From the NCBI GenBank assembly GCA_021199355.1, contig JAJQIF010000011.1:1-64000 (forward strand): a DNA stretch of 64,000 bases, in the 5' to 3' direction. Shown piece by piece: positions 50,309 through 58,762 of this stretch (the stretch's first letter is position 1; each line of letters begins with the position of its first letter). This DNA is from Oscillospiraceae bacterium. GTDB lineage: Bacteria; Bacillota; Clostridia; Oscillospirales; Ruminococcaceae. Made by a program: the position numbers and the translations under genes. The notes under the pieces were generated by a model, which did not search any database, was not told where the DNA came from, and worked only from the letters and a program-made list of their open reading frames with translations.

Positions 50309-50337
50309 AGTATACACTATCCGTAAGAAAAATGCAA
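50309..50337 (-). promoter_or_regulatory. Promoter of the type III module
   Basis: On the minus strand, TTGCAT (50337-50332), 17-bp spacer, TATACT (50314-50309). The start would be near 50302, about ten bases before the repeats. Confidence 0.75.
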
Positions 50338-50805
50338 CTGGTTTTTAAAAAAATCTCTTTGTAATAGTTTTACAGAACAGTAAAGTTTGAAGAGTCATGA
50401 TTTTCGGGGCAAAAATATATTGAAAAGTCAGGCGGGGGGAGTTGAAGGGGGCAGAATTAACAAAATACTTCTTCGAAGTTCCCGAATCTTCTCCGAAAAT
50501 TATTCGTGCTTTTTCGACGGCTTGTTCTATATTTTTTCATTTACAATCGGTATTCTTCGAATTTTTGTTGAAAACTCGGTTGAAAATGTTGAGAACCCCT
50601 TGATTTCGGGCTTTTATTTTCAACAAACTCACAGAGTTTTCAACATTCTTTATTTGGGTGAGTTAAGGTATACTAAGGGTAATATTCCCCGCCGAAAGGG
50701 ATTGCCTTTACGCAAATTTAACCCTCCCGTGCTATCAAACTTTACACATCATTGCTTATAATAATCCCGAATATGATTAAAATATAAAGATGGGGGAATG
50801 CGGCA
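50338..50805 (+). other. Gene-poor region with four GTTGAAAA boxes upstream of ppx-ppk
   Basis: No credible gene. GTTGAAAA occurs at 50567 and 50579, and inverted (TTTTCAAC) at 50617 and 50637, together forming an imperfect inverted repeat (50567-50591 with 50621-50644). A -10-like TATACT (50669-50674) follows, so the boxes could be an operator for ppx-ppk. A plus-strand open frame at 50387-50761 has unlikely composition and is not called. Confidence 0.4.
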
Positions 50806-51708
50806 ATGATTTGCGGAATTGTTGACATCGGGTCGAACACCATACGGCTGTCGGTTTATAAGTGTGAGGGCGGAGAGAACCGGCTTCTTATGCACAGAAA
50901 GACTATGGCGGGAATTGCGAGCTATATCAAGTCGGGGAGGCTTCCTTCGGAGGGCGTAAGGATTATCTGCAAGACCCTGACCGAGTACAAGAGACTTCTT
51001 GACAACCTTGACATCAAGGACATGCACGTCTTTGCTACGGCTCCGCTTCGGAACATCTCGAATACCGAGGAGGTCGTCGCAAGTATACTTGACGAGACGG
51101 GGATTCCGGTCAATGTTATTTCGGGAGAGGAAGAGGCGGTTCTCAGTTTTACGGGAGCTACCCTCGGGATTACGCACAAAAAGGGCGTTATGATTGACCT
51201 TGGCGGCGGCTCGACCGAAATCCTCCGTTACGAAGACGGAAAAATCCTCTCGACCTACAGCCTGCCGATCGGAAGCCTGAACCTCTTCAATCGCTACGTC
51301 AAGGGCTTCTATCCGACAGAGGACGAGCGCAAGGCGATTAAGAAAGCCGTTGAGGAGCAGCTGGAGCGTGCGAACGTTGACCTTTCGCCTGCCGCCCATA
51401 TCTGCGGGGTCGGCGGGACGGTACGGGCGGCTTCGCAGGTCGCAAACCACTTCTTCTGCCGCTCGGATGACTATAATATCATCTCGGTTGAGGAGCTCAA
51501 AATGCTTCTTAAACGCATCAGGAAGCAGGACAGCGACAACGTCCACGAGCTTTTAAAAATCGTCCCCGACAGAATCCACACCATCATCCCCGGGCTCATC
51601 GTCCTCGAGACCGTCTCAAAGGCACTGAACGCCGAGGAGATAACCGTGAGCATGTGCGGAGTTCGGGAAGGGTATCTTATGAAAAACGTAATCGGGGAAG
51701 GGCATTGA
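50806..51708 (+). CDS. ppx: Exopolyphosphatase/pppGpp phosphatase (Ppx/GppA)
   Basis: 300 residues, the short single-domain-pair form. The actin-like phosphatase blocks are GIVDIGSNTIRLSVY, TAPLRNISN, VISGEEEAVLSFTGA and MIDLGGGSTEI, with GVGGTVRA at the second nucleotide-binding motif. It removes terminal phosphate from polyphosphate or pppGpp. It lies one base before ppk, so the two probably set polyphosphate levels together. Confidence 0.92.
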   Translation: MICGIVDIGSNTIRLSVYKCEGGENRLLMHRKTMAGIASYIKSGRLPSEGVRIICKTLTEYKRLLDNLDIKDMHVFATAPLRNISNTEEVVASILDETGIPVNVISGEEEAVLSFTGATLGITHKKGVMIDLGGGSTEILRYEDGKILSTYSLPIGSLNLFNRYVKGFYPTEDERKAIKKAVEEQLERANVDLSPAAHICGVGGTVRAASQVANHFFCRSDDYNIISVEELKMLLKRIRKQDSDNVHELLKIVPDRIHTIIPGLIVLETVSKALNAEEITVSMCGVREGYLMKNVIGEGH

Positions 51709-51709
51709 A

Positions 51710-53824
51710 ATGGATAAGGATTTGAGGTATACTCAGGACAGGGAGCTTTCGTGGCTTCGGTTCAACGAAAGAGTTCTCGAGGAGGCGAAGGACGAGAGCG
51801 TGCCGCTGATGGAGCGGCTCAAGTTTGCGGCGATTTTCACTTCCAACCTCGACGAGTTCTTCATGGTTCGCGTCGGGTCGCTTCACGATATGAGCTTACT
51901 CAAGGAGGAGCACATCGACAACAAGACCGGCAAAACGCCCTCGGAACAGCTTTCGGCGATATTCAAGGCGCTGATACCACTATACAAAAAGAGAGATAAG
52001 GTCATGGCGGAGCTCGAATCCCTCTGCCGGGCTTGCAACATATGCAGATTTTCCTACGGAGACCTTAGCGAGAAGGCGAAAAAGCAGGTAACGCTATGGT
52101 TCGAGGACGAAGCCCGACCGATTCTTTCACCGCAGATTGTCGACATGCACAACCCCTTCCCACATCTGCCGAACAAGGGGCTTAATATAATCCTGTCCCT
52201 CAAGCGGGACGGTCAGGAGCTCATCGGGATTCTTCCGGTGCCGAATGAGCTTCCGAAGTTCGTAAGGCTCGAGGAGCGGGGAGTGCACTTTATTCTGACG
52301 GAGGACATTCTCTGCGAGTTCGCAAGCCTTGTCTTCCCCGAGTACGAAATCACCGAGAAAGCAATCATTTCCGTCACCCGTAATGCCGACATCTCGCCCG
52401 AGGACGAGGCATACGACGTCGAGACCGATTTCAGGCGGCTTATGCAGAAGATAGTGAAGAAGCGTCGCCGTCTGGCGCCTGTCCGTCTCGAAATCGAGGG
52501 GACTCTCAGCGAAAAGCTCATCATAACGCTTTGCAAAACGCTGTCCCTCAGCCGTGAGCAGGTCTTCACGACAAAGTGCCCGATTCACCTTGATTATTTA
52601 TTCTCACTCAGCGACCTATTGCCGAAAGAAAGCGTTGCGACTTTGTGTGATCCAATCTATAAGCCGCACTTCACGCCATACCTCAACAAAAACGAGAAGA
52701 TTATCCCGCAAATCGAAAAGCAGGACGTCCTCATGTTCTATCCCTACGAGTCGATGGAGCCGTTTTTAAGAATGATTGCGGAGGCATCGGTCGACCCGAG
52801 CGTGCTTTCAATCAAGATTACCATCTACCGCCTCGCCGCAGGGGCAAGGCTCGTCGAATACCTCTGTGCCGCCGCGGAAAACGGCAAGCACGTCGTCGTT
52901 CTGATGGAGCTGAGAGCACGGTTTGACGAGCAGAACAACATCTATTGGGCGGAGCGGCTCGAGGAGGCAGGATGCACCATCCTCTACGGCTTTGAGGGCA
53001 TCAAGGTCCATTCGAAGATATGCCTCATCACGAAGAGGGAGCATAGCCGCCGTGGCGGCGGGAACGTCAGATACATCACCCAGATTGGCAGCGGAAACTA
53101 TAACGAGAAGACCGCGAAGCAGTATACTGACCTCAGTCTCATGACCGCCAATCAGGAAATCGGCGAGGATGCGGCTTTGCTCTTCCAGAACATGGCAACC
53201 GCAAACCTTGACGGCAAGTATCAGCATCTCCTCGTCTCGCCGTTCAGCCTCAAGGAGCGTGTCATCGAGCTCATCGACGAAGAGATTAAAAAGAAGTCGG
53301 ACGGCTATATCTTCCTGAAGCTCAATTCCCTCACCGACCGCGAGATTATCGACAAGCTTGCCGAAGCGTCTCAGGCAGGGGTTGAAATAGTCATGAATAT
53401 CCGAGGAATCTGTTGTCTCTTACCCGGGATTGAAGGCTTGACGGAGAATATCAAGGTATTCTCGATAGTCGGACGTTATCTCGAGCACTCAAGAATCTAC
53501 TGCTTCGGCAGAGGCAACGACGCAAGCCTCTACATCGCTTCAGCCGACTTTATGACGAGAAACACCGAGCGAAGGGTTGAAGTCGCCTGTCCCGTTACAG
53601 ACAAAGAGACCAGAAAGCGCCTTCTTCACATCATAGACGAGCTCCGGCTCGACAACGTGAAAGCCCGCGTGATGGCGCCCGACGGGACCTATCACCGGAT
53701 CAAGGACTCGGCAAGCCCGAGAAGCTGTCAGGAAATCTTTCAGCAGGAGGAAACCCAGCTTGCGGAGGAGATAAAGCACAAGAGCGGGCTGTGGGCGAAA
53801 ATCAGGAGATTTTTCAGAGCTTGA
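51710..53824 (+). CDS. ppk1: Polyphosphate kinase 1
   Basis: 704 residues, full length. The N-terminal domain has RELSWLRFNERVLEEA and FTSNLDEFFMVRVGSL. The two phospholipase D-like catalytic domains carry the histidines in KVHSKICLI and EHSRIYCFG, with QIGSGNYNEKTAKQYTDLSL between. It makes polyphosphate from ATP reversibly, through a phosphohistidine. A new promoter begins at the end of the gene. Confidence 0.96.
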   Translation: MDKDLRYTQDRELSWLRFNERVLEEAKDESVPLMERLKFAAIFTSNLDEFFMVRVGSLHDMSLLKEEHIDNKTGKTPSEQLSAIFKALIPLYKKRDKVMAELESLCRACNICRFSYGDLSEKAKKQVTLWFEDEARPILSPQIVDMHNPFPHLPNKGLNIILSLKRDGQELIGILPVPNELPKFVRLEERGVHFILTEDILCEFASLVFPEYEITEKAIISVTRNADISPEDEAYDVETDFRRLMQKIVKKRRRLAPVRLEIEGTLSEKLIITLCKTLSLSREQVFTTKCPIHLDYLFSLSDLLPKESVATLCDPIYKPHFTPYLNKNEKIIPQIEKQDVLMFYPYESMEPFLRMIAEASVDPSVLSIKITIYRLAAGARLVEYLCAAAENGKHVVVLMELRARFDEQNNIYWAERLEEAGCTILYGFEGIKVHSKICLITKREHSRRGGGNVRYITQIGSGNYNEKTAKQYTDLSLMTANQEIGEDAALLFQNMATANLDGKYQHLLVSPFSLKERVIELIDEEIKKKSDGYIFLKLNSLTDREIIDKLAEASQAGVEIVMNIRGICCLLPGIEGLTENIKVFSIVGRYLEHSRIYCFGRGNDASLYIASADFMTRNTERRVEVACPVTDKETRKRLLHIIDELRLDNVKARVMAPDGTYHRIKDSASPRSCQEIFQQEETQLAEEIKHKSGLWAKIRRFFRA

Positions 53825-53849
53825 CAATATCCCCGGAGCGTGTTATACT
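53821..53849 (+). promoter_or_regulatory. Promoter of the 248-residue membrane protein gene
   Basis: TTGACA (53821-53826, overlapping the ppk stop), 17-bp spacer, TATACT (53844-53849). Confidence 0.78.
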
Positions 53850-53885
53850 TACTCGTGAATCGATATTAGCAGGGGATTTCTGTAT

Positions 53886-54632
53886 ATGGAAAGCGAAAAA
53901 GTGAAAAAGCAAGGAAGCTTCAAAGCTTTCTTATTGGGTTTAGCCGCCGTTTTGCTGATTGCCATAATCTATGGCGGCGTGCAGCTCGCGAATTATCTCT
54001 ACTTCGGCAACTGGGTGGTTCGCTATAAGCCGATGCTCGACGATTTCTTCGGCGAGGGTAACTGGAGGGTCGTCAGCGATGAGACCGAAAAAGAGCTTAT
54101 CGCATCGACCACATACGACAGGTGGGGCACGAACACCGTGCATTATAAATATCGCAACTGGACAATTTCGACATCCGACGGGGAAGAATACACCATCACC
54201 AACCATACCTATCTCATAAGCTTAAGAGAGAGCGGGAATAAGTATACCCCCAAGCAGGCGTTGATTCAACAGCTCATGTTCGTCGCCCACGAGCACGCCG
54301 GGAAGATTGTTATTGACGGAATTCTGAGCGAAATTCTTTCCGAGTCGGAAATAGCATGCCTCGATGTGGACATCAGCTGGAGAAACGGCAACCTGAAGCC
54401 GTCGGTTTATTCGAAGCTTGCAAAGGAGGAGTGGTTCGGTTACGACTCGACCGTTGCCGACTGGCTCTCGACCGATTTGTACGACTTTTATCTCTGGATT
54501 CGGGCGTTTGACTATAGGGTTGAAAAGCTTACGGAAGAGGAGCAAGAGCATCTTGAATCGAGCGCAGACGAAATAGCCGAAGCCCTGAAAAATGCCCTCG
54601 GTGATGATGTGGATTATGAATTGAGTTTGTAG
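53886..54632 (+). CDS. Membrane-anchored protein of unknown function
   Basis: 248 residues. A basic N-terminus (KVKKQGSFK), one hydrophobic segment (about 13-38) and an external or cytoplasmic charged domain ending in a Glu-rich helix. I do not recognise the family. The domain has many aromatic residues (WVVRYKPMLDDFFGEGNWRV, then SDGEEYTITNHTYLI). It has its own promoter and terminator, so it is a single-gene unit. Confidence 0.75.
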   Translation: MESEKVKKQGSFKAFLLGLAAVLLIAIIYGGVQLANYLYFGNWVVRYKPMLDDFFGEGNWRVVSDETEKELIASTTYDRWGTNTVHYKYRNWTISTSDGEEYTITNHTYLISLRESGNKYTPKQALIQQLMFVAHEHAGKIVIDGILSEILSESEIACLDVDISWRNGNLKPSVYSKLAKEEWFGYDSTVADWLSTDLYDFYLWIRAFDYRVEKLTEEEQEHLESSADEIAEALKNALGDDVDYELSL

Positions 54633-54653
54633 AGGAAGAAACTGACCGATAAG

Positions 54654-54685
54654 AAAAGCTAACGCCGGAACTGACGTTAGCTTTT
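54654..54685. terminator. Bidirectional terminator
   Basis: AAAAGCTAACG / CGTTAGCTTTT stem between convergent genes, T runs on both strands. Confidence 0.85.
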
Positions 54686-54694
54686 AATTCTTGT

Positions 54695-54919
54695 TTACAG
54701 CAATCCTTGCTGTTTCTTTTGCTTGAACTCATGAATTTTGGCGATTGTTTCGTCCGGGTCGACGTCGGGCTCAGCCTGACGCTCACTCGTGTAATCGCCA
54801 TACCCGGGATTGTATTGCCGGATGAATCTGACAGCTCCAACAGGACCAAGCGCCTCCTTAAGGGCATTCATACCGACAATCTGGATTTCCATCGGATTAT
54901 TAAGATTAACCTGCAACAT
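54695..54919 (-). CDS. Small partner protein of the PIN gene
   Basis: 74 residues from the ATG at 54919 with GGAG nine bases upstream. The sequence has EIQIVGMNALKEALGPVGAV then RFIRQYNPGYGDYTSERQ and a charged tail. I recall similar small proteins beside PIN genes in Clostridia; no formal domain name is certain. It follows the PIN gene with a small overlap of RBS and coding sequence. An antitoxin role is plausible but the order (toxin first) is unusual. Confidence 0.7.
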   Translation of the reverse strand: MLQVNLNNPMEIQIVGMNALKEALGPVGAVRFIRQYNPGYGDYTSERQAEPDVDPDETIAKIHEFKQKKQQGLL

Positions 54920-54923
54920 AATT

Positions 54924-55373
54924 TCATCTCCCATATAATTCTTCTAAAACAAACTTGACCGGATTGATAACTCTTACTTTCAATGACAAATATGACGCCA
55001 TTTTTTCGAGCTTATAATCTGTAGTCAACATTACTTCAGCTTCACCGGCTTCGGCATAGGCAATCTGAAGACTGTCCAGAAAGTGAATATTTGATTGCTC
55101 TCTGATTTCCTTGGCACGTTCGTTGATTTTATCGGCTTCTTCAATCCGAAGTTTTACACTTTCCTCATAAAGGTCAATAACGTTCTGCCTTTTTATAGGG
55201 TCTTTGATTTGGTAAAGCTCATACTCAAGAGCATCACTGCCGACTATTTCGTAAGTTCCTTCAAGGGCTTTGGACAGGATATTCAGAATAGTTTCACTTT
55301 CAACGTGGATTATCTCCTGATTCAGGTCGTCAAACGGACGATTGTAACAACAACTGTCAAGATAAATTCGCAC
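54924..55373 (-). CDS. PIN-domain protein
   Basis: 149 residues from GTG at 55373 (GAGGTGG eight bases upstream; another GTG four codons earlier overlaps that RBS). The N-terminal VRIYLDSCCYNRPFDD, the EYELYQI block, NIHFLDSLQIAYAEAG and LTTDYKLEKMA give the four acidic PIN positions. It is probably an RNase toxin. Its promoter is divergent from the EamA gene. The gene downstream encodes the likely partner. Confidence 0.85.
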   Translation of the reverse strand: MRIYLDSCCYNRPFDDLNQEIIHVESETILNILSKALEGTYEIVGSDALEYELYQIKDPIKRQNVIDLYEESVKLRIEEADKINERAKEIREQSNIHFLDSLQIAYAEAGEAEVMLTTDYKLEKMASYLSLKVRVINPVKFVLEELYGR

Positions 55374-55426
55374 GAAAATCACCACCTCAAGCTGAGATAC
55401 TTCTCTATCGTAACCCTACTGATAAG

Positions 55427-55455
55427 ATTATACCACATAAAACTTGGTTTTACAA
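55427..55455 (-). promoter_or_regulatory. Promoter of the PIN-partner pair
   Basis: On the minus strand, TTGTAA (55455-55450), 17-bp spacer, TATAAT (55432-55427). Confidence 0.7.
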
Positions 55456-55506
55456 CCCCATGAAAAAAGTTTCATATCAGGGGGCGGAAAAGCTGAAATA
55501 TCACTC

Positions 55507-55535
55507 TTGACAACCTCCCCCAACTATGATATACT
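55507..55535 (+). promoter_or_regulatory. Promoter of the EamA transporter gene
   Basis: TTGACA (55507-55512), 17-bp spacer, TATACT (55530-55535). Confidence 0.78.
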
Positions 55536-55594
55536 TTCAAATCGTGCAAACTTGCACTTTGTTGAAAACTATTATTAGTTGGGAGATTAACATT

Positions 55595-56518
55595 ATGTGG
55601 TTTTTATTCACGCTTTTGACGACGCTTCTCTGGGGTGCCGCCGACCTGTTTTATAAGAAGGGTGCGGACGAAACCGAAAAATACAGTCACTATCTGACCG
55701 CCATCGCAGTCGGTCTCATCATGGGCATTCAGGCGATAATCATGCTCGTGGCAAACGGGTTTGACTACAACCCGCTGAATCTGATTTACTATCTGCCGAC
55801 CTCGCTCATGTACATAATCTCGATGGTCGTCGGCTATGCGGGACTTCGTTACCTTGAGCTCTCAATCTGCTCGCCGGTTGAGAATTCCTCGGGAGCGGTC
55901 GTAACGATTCTCTGCATCATCTTCCTCGGGCAGAGCCTCGACTTGATGTCAGCAGTTTCGGTAATTCTCGTCACCGTCGGCGTTGTCTATATCGGAATTC
56001 TCGAGAGGCAGGAAGTCGGGGACATCAAAGACACCGACAAAAAGTATATCAACGGCTTCGTTGCGCTCATCTTCCCGCTTGTCTATGCGGTTCTGGACGC
56101 ACTCGGCACCTTCTTCGACGCCTTCTACCTCGACATCGAGCTCACGCCGCTCGTCGACGTTACGGAAGAGAACATCGAGGACGTCGCGAATATTTCTTAT
56201 ATGCTGACCTTCCTGATTGTCGCGTTGATTCTTCTTTTCTATGTCTTGGTCATTAAGAAGGAGAAGATAGCCCTCCCGAAGCAGGGCGACAAGGTCGCCG
56301 CCGCAATCTTCGAGACCGCTGGACAGTATTTCTATGTCTACGCCATGAGCGGCAACGCCATCGTCGCGGCGCCCCTCATCTCGGCATACAGCATAGTTTC
56401 GATAGTCCTTTCAAGAATCTTCCTGAAAGAAAAGCTCACCGCAAAGCAGTATATAGCCATCGCGATTGTCATGGCGGGTATACTCGTTATGGGGGTTGCA
56501 GAGGGATTGGCGGAATAG
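55595..56518 (+). CDS. EamA/DMT-superfamily transporter
   Basis: 307 residues from the ATG after GGGAGA; an upstream frame extension overlaps the promoter. About ten membrane helices in two EamA repeats (MWFLFTLLTTLLWGAADLFY at the start; LISAYSIVSIVLSRIFLKEK near the end). A loop of about 30 residues with a Val/Asp/Glu-rich stretch (DVTEENIEDVANIS) divides the halves. It is a metabolite exporter or importer of unknown substrate. Its stop abuts a palindromic repeat. Confidence 0.9.
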   Translation: MWFLFTLLTTLLWGAADLFYKKGADETEKYSHYLTAIAVGLIMGIQAIIMLVANGFDYNPLNLIYYLPTSLMYIISMVVGYAGLRYLELSICSPVENSSGAVVTILCIIFLGQSLDLMSAVSVILVTVGVVYIGILERQEVGDIKDTDKKYINGFVALIFPLVYAVLDALGTFFDAFYLDIELTPLVDVTEENIEDVANISYMLTFLIVALILLFYVLVIKKEKIALPKQGDKVAAAIFETAGQYFYVYAMSGNAIVAAPLISAYSIVSIVLSRIFLKEKLTAKQYIAIAIVMAGILVMGVAEGLAE

Positions 56519-56520
56519 GA

Positions 56521-56651
56521 AACCCCTCCGGCACTTCGTGCCACCTCCCCTTTCAGGGGAGGCTTTTTATATTCTGTCAAAAGTTACATAGAACGCAAAA
56601 AGGCTCCCCTGAAAGGGGAGCTGGATGCGCGAAGCGCAGACTGAGGGGTTT
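56521..56651. repeat. Palindromic repeat element (family 1, copy 3, two arms)
   Basis: The left arm (56521-56567; AACCCCTCCGGCACTTCGTG, then CTCCCCTTTCAGGGGAG and GCTTTTT) and inverted right arm (56600-56651) enclose a 32-bp spacer. The right end overlaps the argD stop codon and the left end lies two bases after the EamA stop. Hairpins with T runs on both strands should end both transcripts. Confidence 0.85.
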
Positions 56652-57831
56652 ACGCCAAGACTTTTGATAATTTCTCCACCATCTCATCCACATCCGCTTC
56701 CGTGATAACCAGCGGCGGCACAAATCTGATGACGTTTGTCCCGGCGGAGATGAGAACTAAGTGCTCGTCTATGAGTGCAGACTTCACGATGTCCGCGACG
56801 GGGGTGTTGAACTCGAGACCCTGAATCAAGCCTCTGCCGCGGTGGGCGACAATTTTATCGGAAGACTGCATGAGGGCTTCTAATTTATCCCAGAGATATC
56901 CTCCGACATTCCTGACATGTCCGGGGATGTCTTTTTCTTTATAGATGTCTAAGACCTTCGAAGCGACGGCGCAGACGAGAGGATTGCCGCCATAGGTCGA
57001 GCCGTGATCGCCGACGGTCATCGCGTTTGCGGCTTCGCCCTGAGCGAGGAAAGCACCAATCGGGAAGCCGTTTCCGAGAGCCTTCGCGACCGTCATGACG
57101 TCCGGCTTGACGCCGTAGGTCTGCCAAGCAAACATGTTGCCGCTTCGTGCCATTCCACACTGGATTTCATCGAGGATGAGAAGCGCGCCGGTCTCGTCGC
57201 AGAGGGCTCTTACACCCTTGAGGAACTCCTCGGTTGCCGGATAGATTCCGCCTTCGCCCTGAATCGTCTCCATGATGACGGCGGCGGTCTTGCCTGAGAA
57301 GAGAGCTTTGACGCTGTCAAGGTTGTTGTACTCGGCAAACTTAATATTCGGAATCAGTGGGTCGAACGGCTCGCGATAGTGGGCGTTGCCGGTGACGGAG
57401 AGAGCGCCGAGGCTTCTTCCATGGAAGGAGTGCTCCATCGCGATAATTTCGTAGTCACTCGGCAGTCCACGATTATAGGCGTGGCGCTTCGCAATCTTGA
57501 GGGCGCCCTCAATCGCTTCGGTGCCGCTGTTCGTGAAGAATACCCTGTCCATCTCCGAGACTTTCAACAGCTTTTCGGCGGCTTCGGTTGTGGGGATGTT
57601 ATAAAAGAGGTTGGAAGTGTGAACGAGCTTGTCAATCTGGCTCTTCGCCGCTTCGTCGACCCCGGGATAGTGATACCCGAGACCCATAACGGCGATTCCG
57701 GCTCCGAAATCGAGGTATTCGGTGCCCTTGTCGTCGTACAATCTTACGCCCTCGCCCCGCTCGAACACGACGGGGAAGCGGGAATAGGTCTTATAAAGTG
57801 CGCCCTCGGCACGGTCAACATATGTAGACAT
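56650..57831 (-). CDS. argD: Acetylornithine aminotransferase
   Basis: 393 residues from the ATG at 57831, eight bases after AAGGAG; a GTG overlapping the argB stop is less suited. PLP motifs are FFTNSGTEAIEGALKIAKRH, HSFHGRSLGALSVTG, ILDEIQCGMARSG and the lysine in TVAKALGNGFPIGA. It converts N-acetylglutamate semialdehyde to N-acetylornithine. It is the last gene of the arg operon here. Confidence 0.96.
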   Translation of the reverse strand: MSTYVDRAEGALYKTYSRFPVVFERGEGVRLYDDKGTEYLDFGAGIAVMGLGYHYPGVDEAAKSQIDKLVHTSNLFYNIPTTEAAEKLLKVSEMDRVFFTNSGTEAIEGALKIAKRHAYNRGLPSDYEIIAMEHSFHGRSLGALSVTGNAHYREPFDPLIPNIKFAEYNNLDSVKALFSGKTAAVIMETIQGEGGIYPATEEFLKGVRALCDETGALLILDEIQCGMARSGNMFAWQTYGVKPDVMTVAKALGNGFPIGAFLAQGEAANAMTVGDHGSTYGGNPLVCAVASKVLDIYKEKDIPGHVRNVGGYLWDKLEALMQSSDKIVAHRGRGLIQGLEFNTPVADIVKSALIDEHLVLISAGTNVIRFVPPLVITEADVDEMVEKLSKVLA

Positions 57832-57836
57832 TGCGC

Positions 57837-58748
57837 TCACTCCTTGTAGTATCTTTCCCCGCCGTCACGGATGATGGCGGTGCCGATTCCCTTATTGGTG
57901 AAGATTTCGAGCAGGAGGCAGTGTGCGATGCGTCCGTCAAGAATATGCACACGGTTGACGCCGTGGTTGATGGCGTCGATGCAGTTCTGCATTTTGGGGA
58001 GCATTCCGCCGCCGAAGCTTCCTTCTTCGACAAATTTCTGAGCCTCCGAAACGGTCATCTCTGAGATGAGAGAAGATTTGTCGTTGAAATCCTTGTAAAC
58101 GCCCTCGACATCCGTGAGGAATGCGAGCTTTTCGGCGTTCACGGCTCTTGCAATAGCGCAAGCCGCGTCGTCGGCGTTGATGTTGTAGCTGTAGAAGTCA
58201 TTGTCAAATCCAATCGGGCAGATAATCGGGAGGAAGTCTTTTTCGAGGAGATCATAGATTATCTTCGGGTTCACTTCCGTAATCTCTCCGACAAAGCCGA
58301 TGTCTTCGCCGCCCGAGAGCTTCTTCTCGCACTTAAGGAGCATTCCGTCCTTGCCGCTGATGCCGACCGCCTTGACGCCGAGCTCGTTGACGAGCTGAAC
58401 AAGGCTCTTGTTGACACGGTTTAAGACCATTTCGGCGATTTCCATCGTCGGTTCGTCGGTGACTCTGAGCCCATTCACAAAGTGCGGTTCCATTCCGACC
58501 TTTCCGACCCAACGGCTTATTTCCTTGCCGCCGCCGTGGACGATGATGGGCTTGAATCCGACAAGCTTCAGAAGCACGACGTCCTGAATGACGCTGTACT
58601 TGAGCTTTTCGTCGACCATCGCGCTCCCGCCGTACTTGACGACGATTATTTTGCGATTGAACCGCTGTATATAGGGCAGTGCCTCGATGAGCACCTGCGC
58701 CTTCTGCATTACGTCCATATCCGGGACGGCATTAGTATTTTCTGTCAT
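57837..58748 (-). CDS. argB: Acetylglutamate kinase
   Basis: 303 residues. [23 protein letters not shown] and [11 protein letters not shown] are family motifs, with [12 protein letters not shown] and [14 protein letters not shown] near the end. An N-terminal helix of about 20 residues is present, a feature of arginine-inhibited hexameric enzymes. It phosphorylates N-acetylglutamate. Confidence 0.96.
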   Translation of the reverse strand: MTENTNAVPDMDVMQKAQVLIEALPYIQRFNRKIIVVKYGGSAMVDEKLKYSVIQDVVLLKLVGFKPIIVHGGGKEISRWVGKVGMEPHFVNGLRVTDEPTMEIAEMVLNRVNKSLVQLVNELGVKAVGISGKDGMLLKCEKKLSGGEDIGFVGEITEVNPKIIYDLLEKDFLPIICPIGFDNDFYSYNINADDAACAIARAVNAEKLAFLTDVEGVYKDFNDKSSLISEMTVSEAQKFVEEGSFGGGMLPKMQNCIDAINHGVNRVHILDGRIAHCLLLEIFTNKGIGTAIIRDGGERYYKE

Positions 58749-58762
58749 TTTATATAGCTCCT

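Noticed and set aside
50387-50761. 124-codon plus-strand open frame before ppx
   Set aside because: No RBS, odd composition, overlaps the GTTGAAAA array and promoter-like sequence, and shows no domain.
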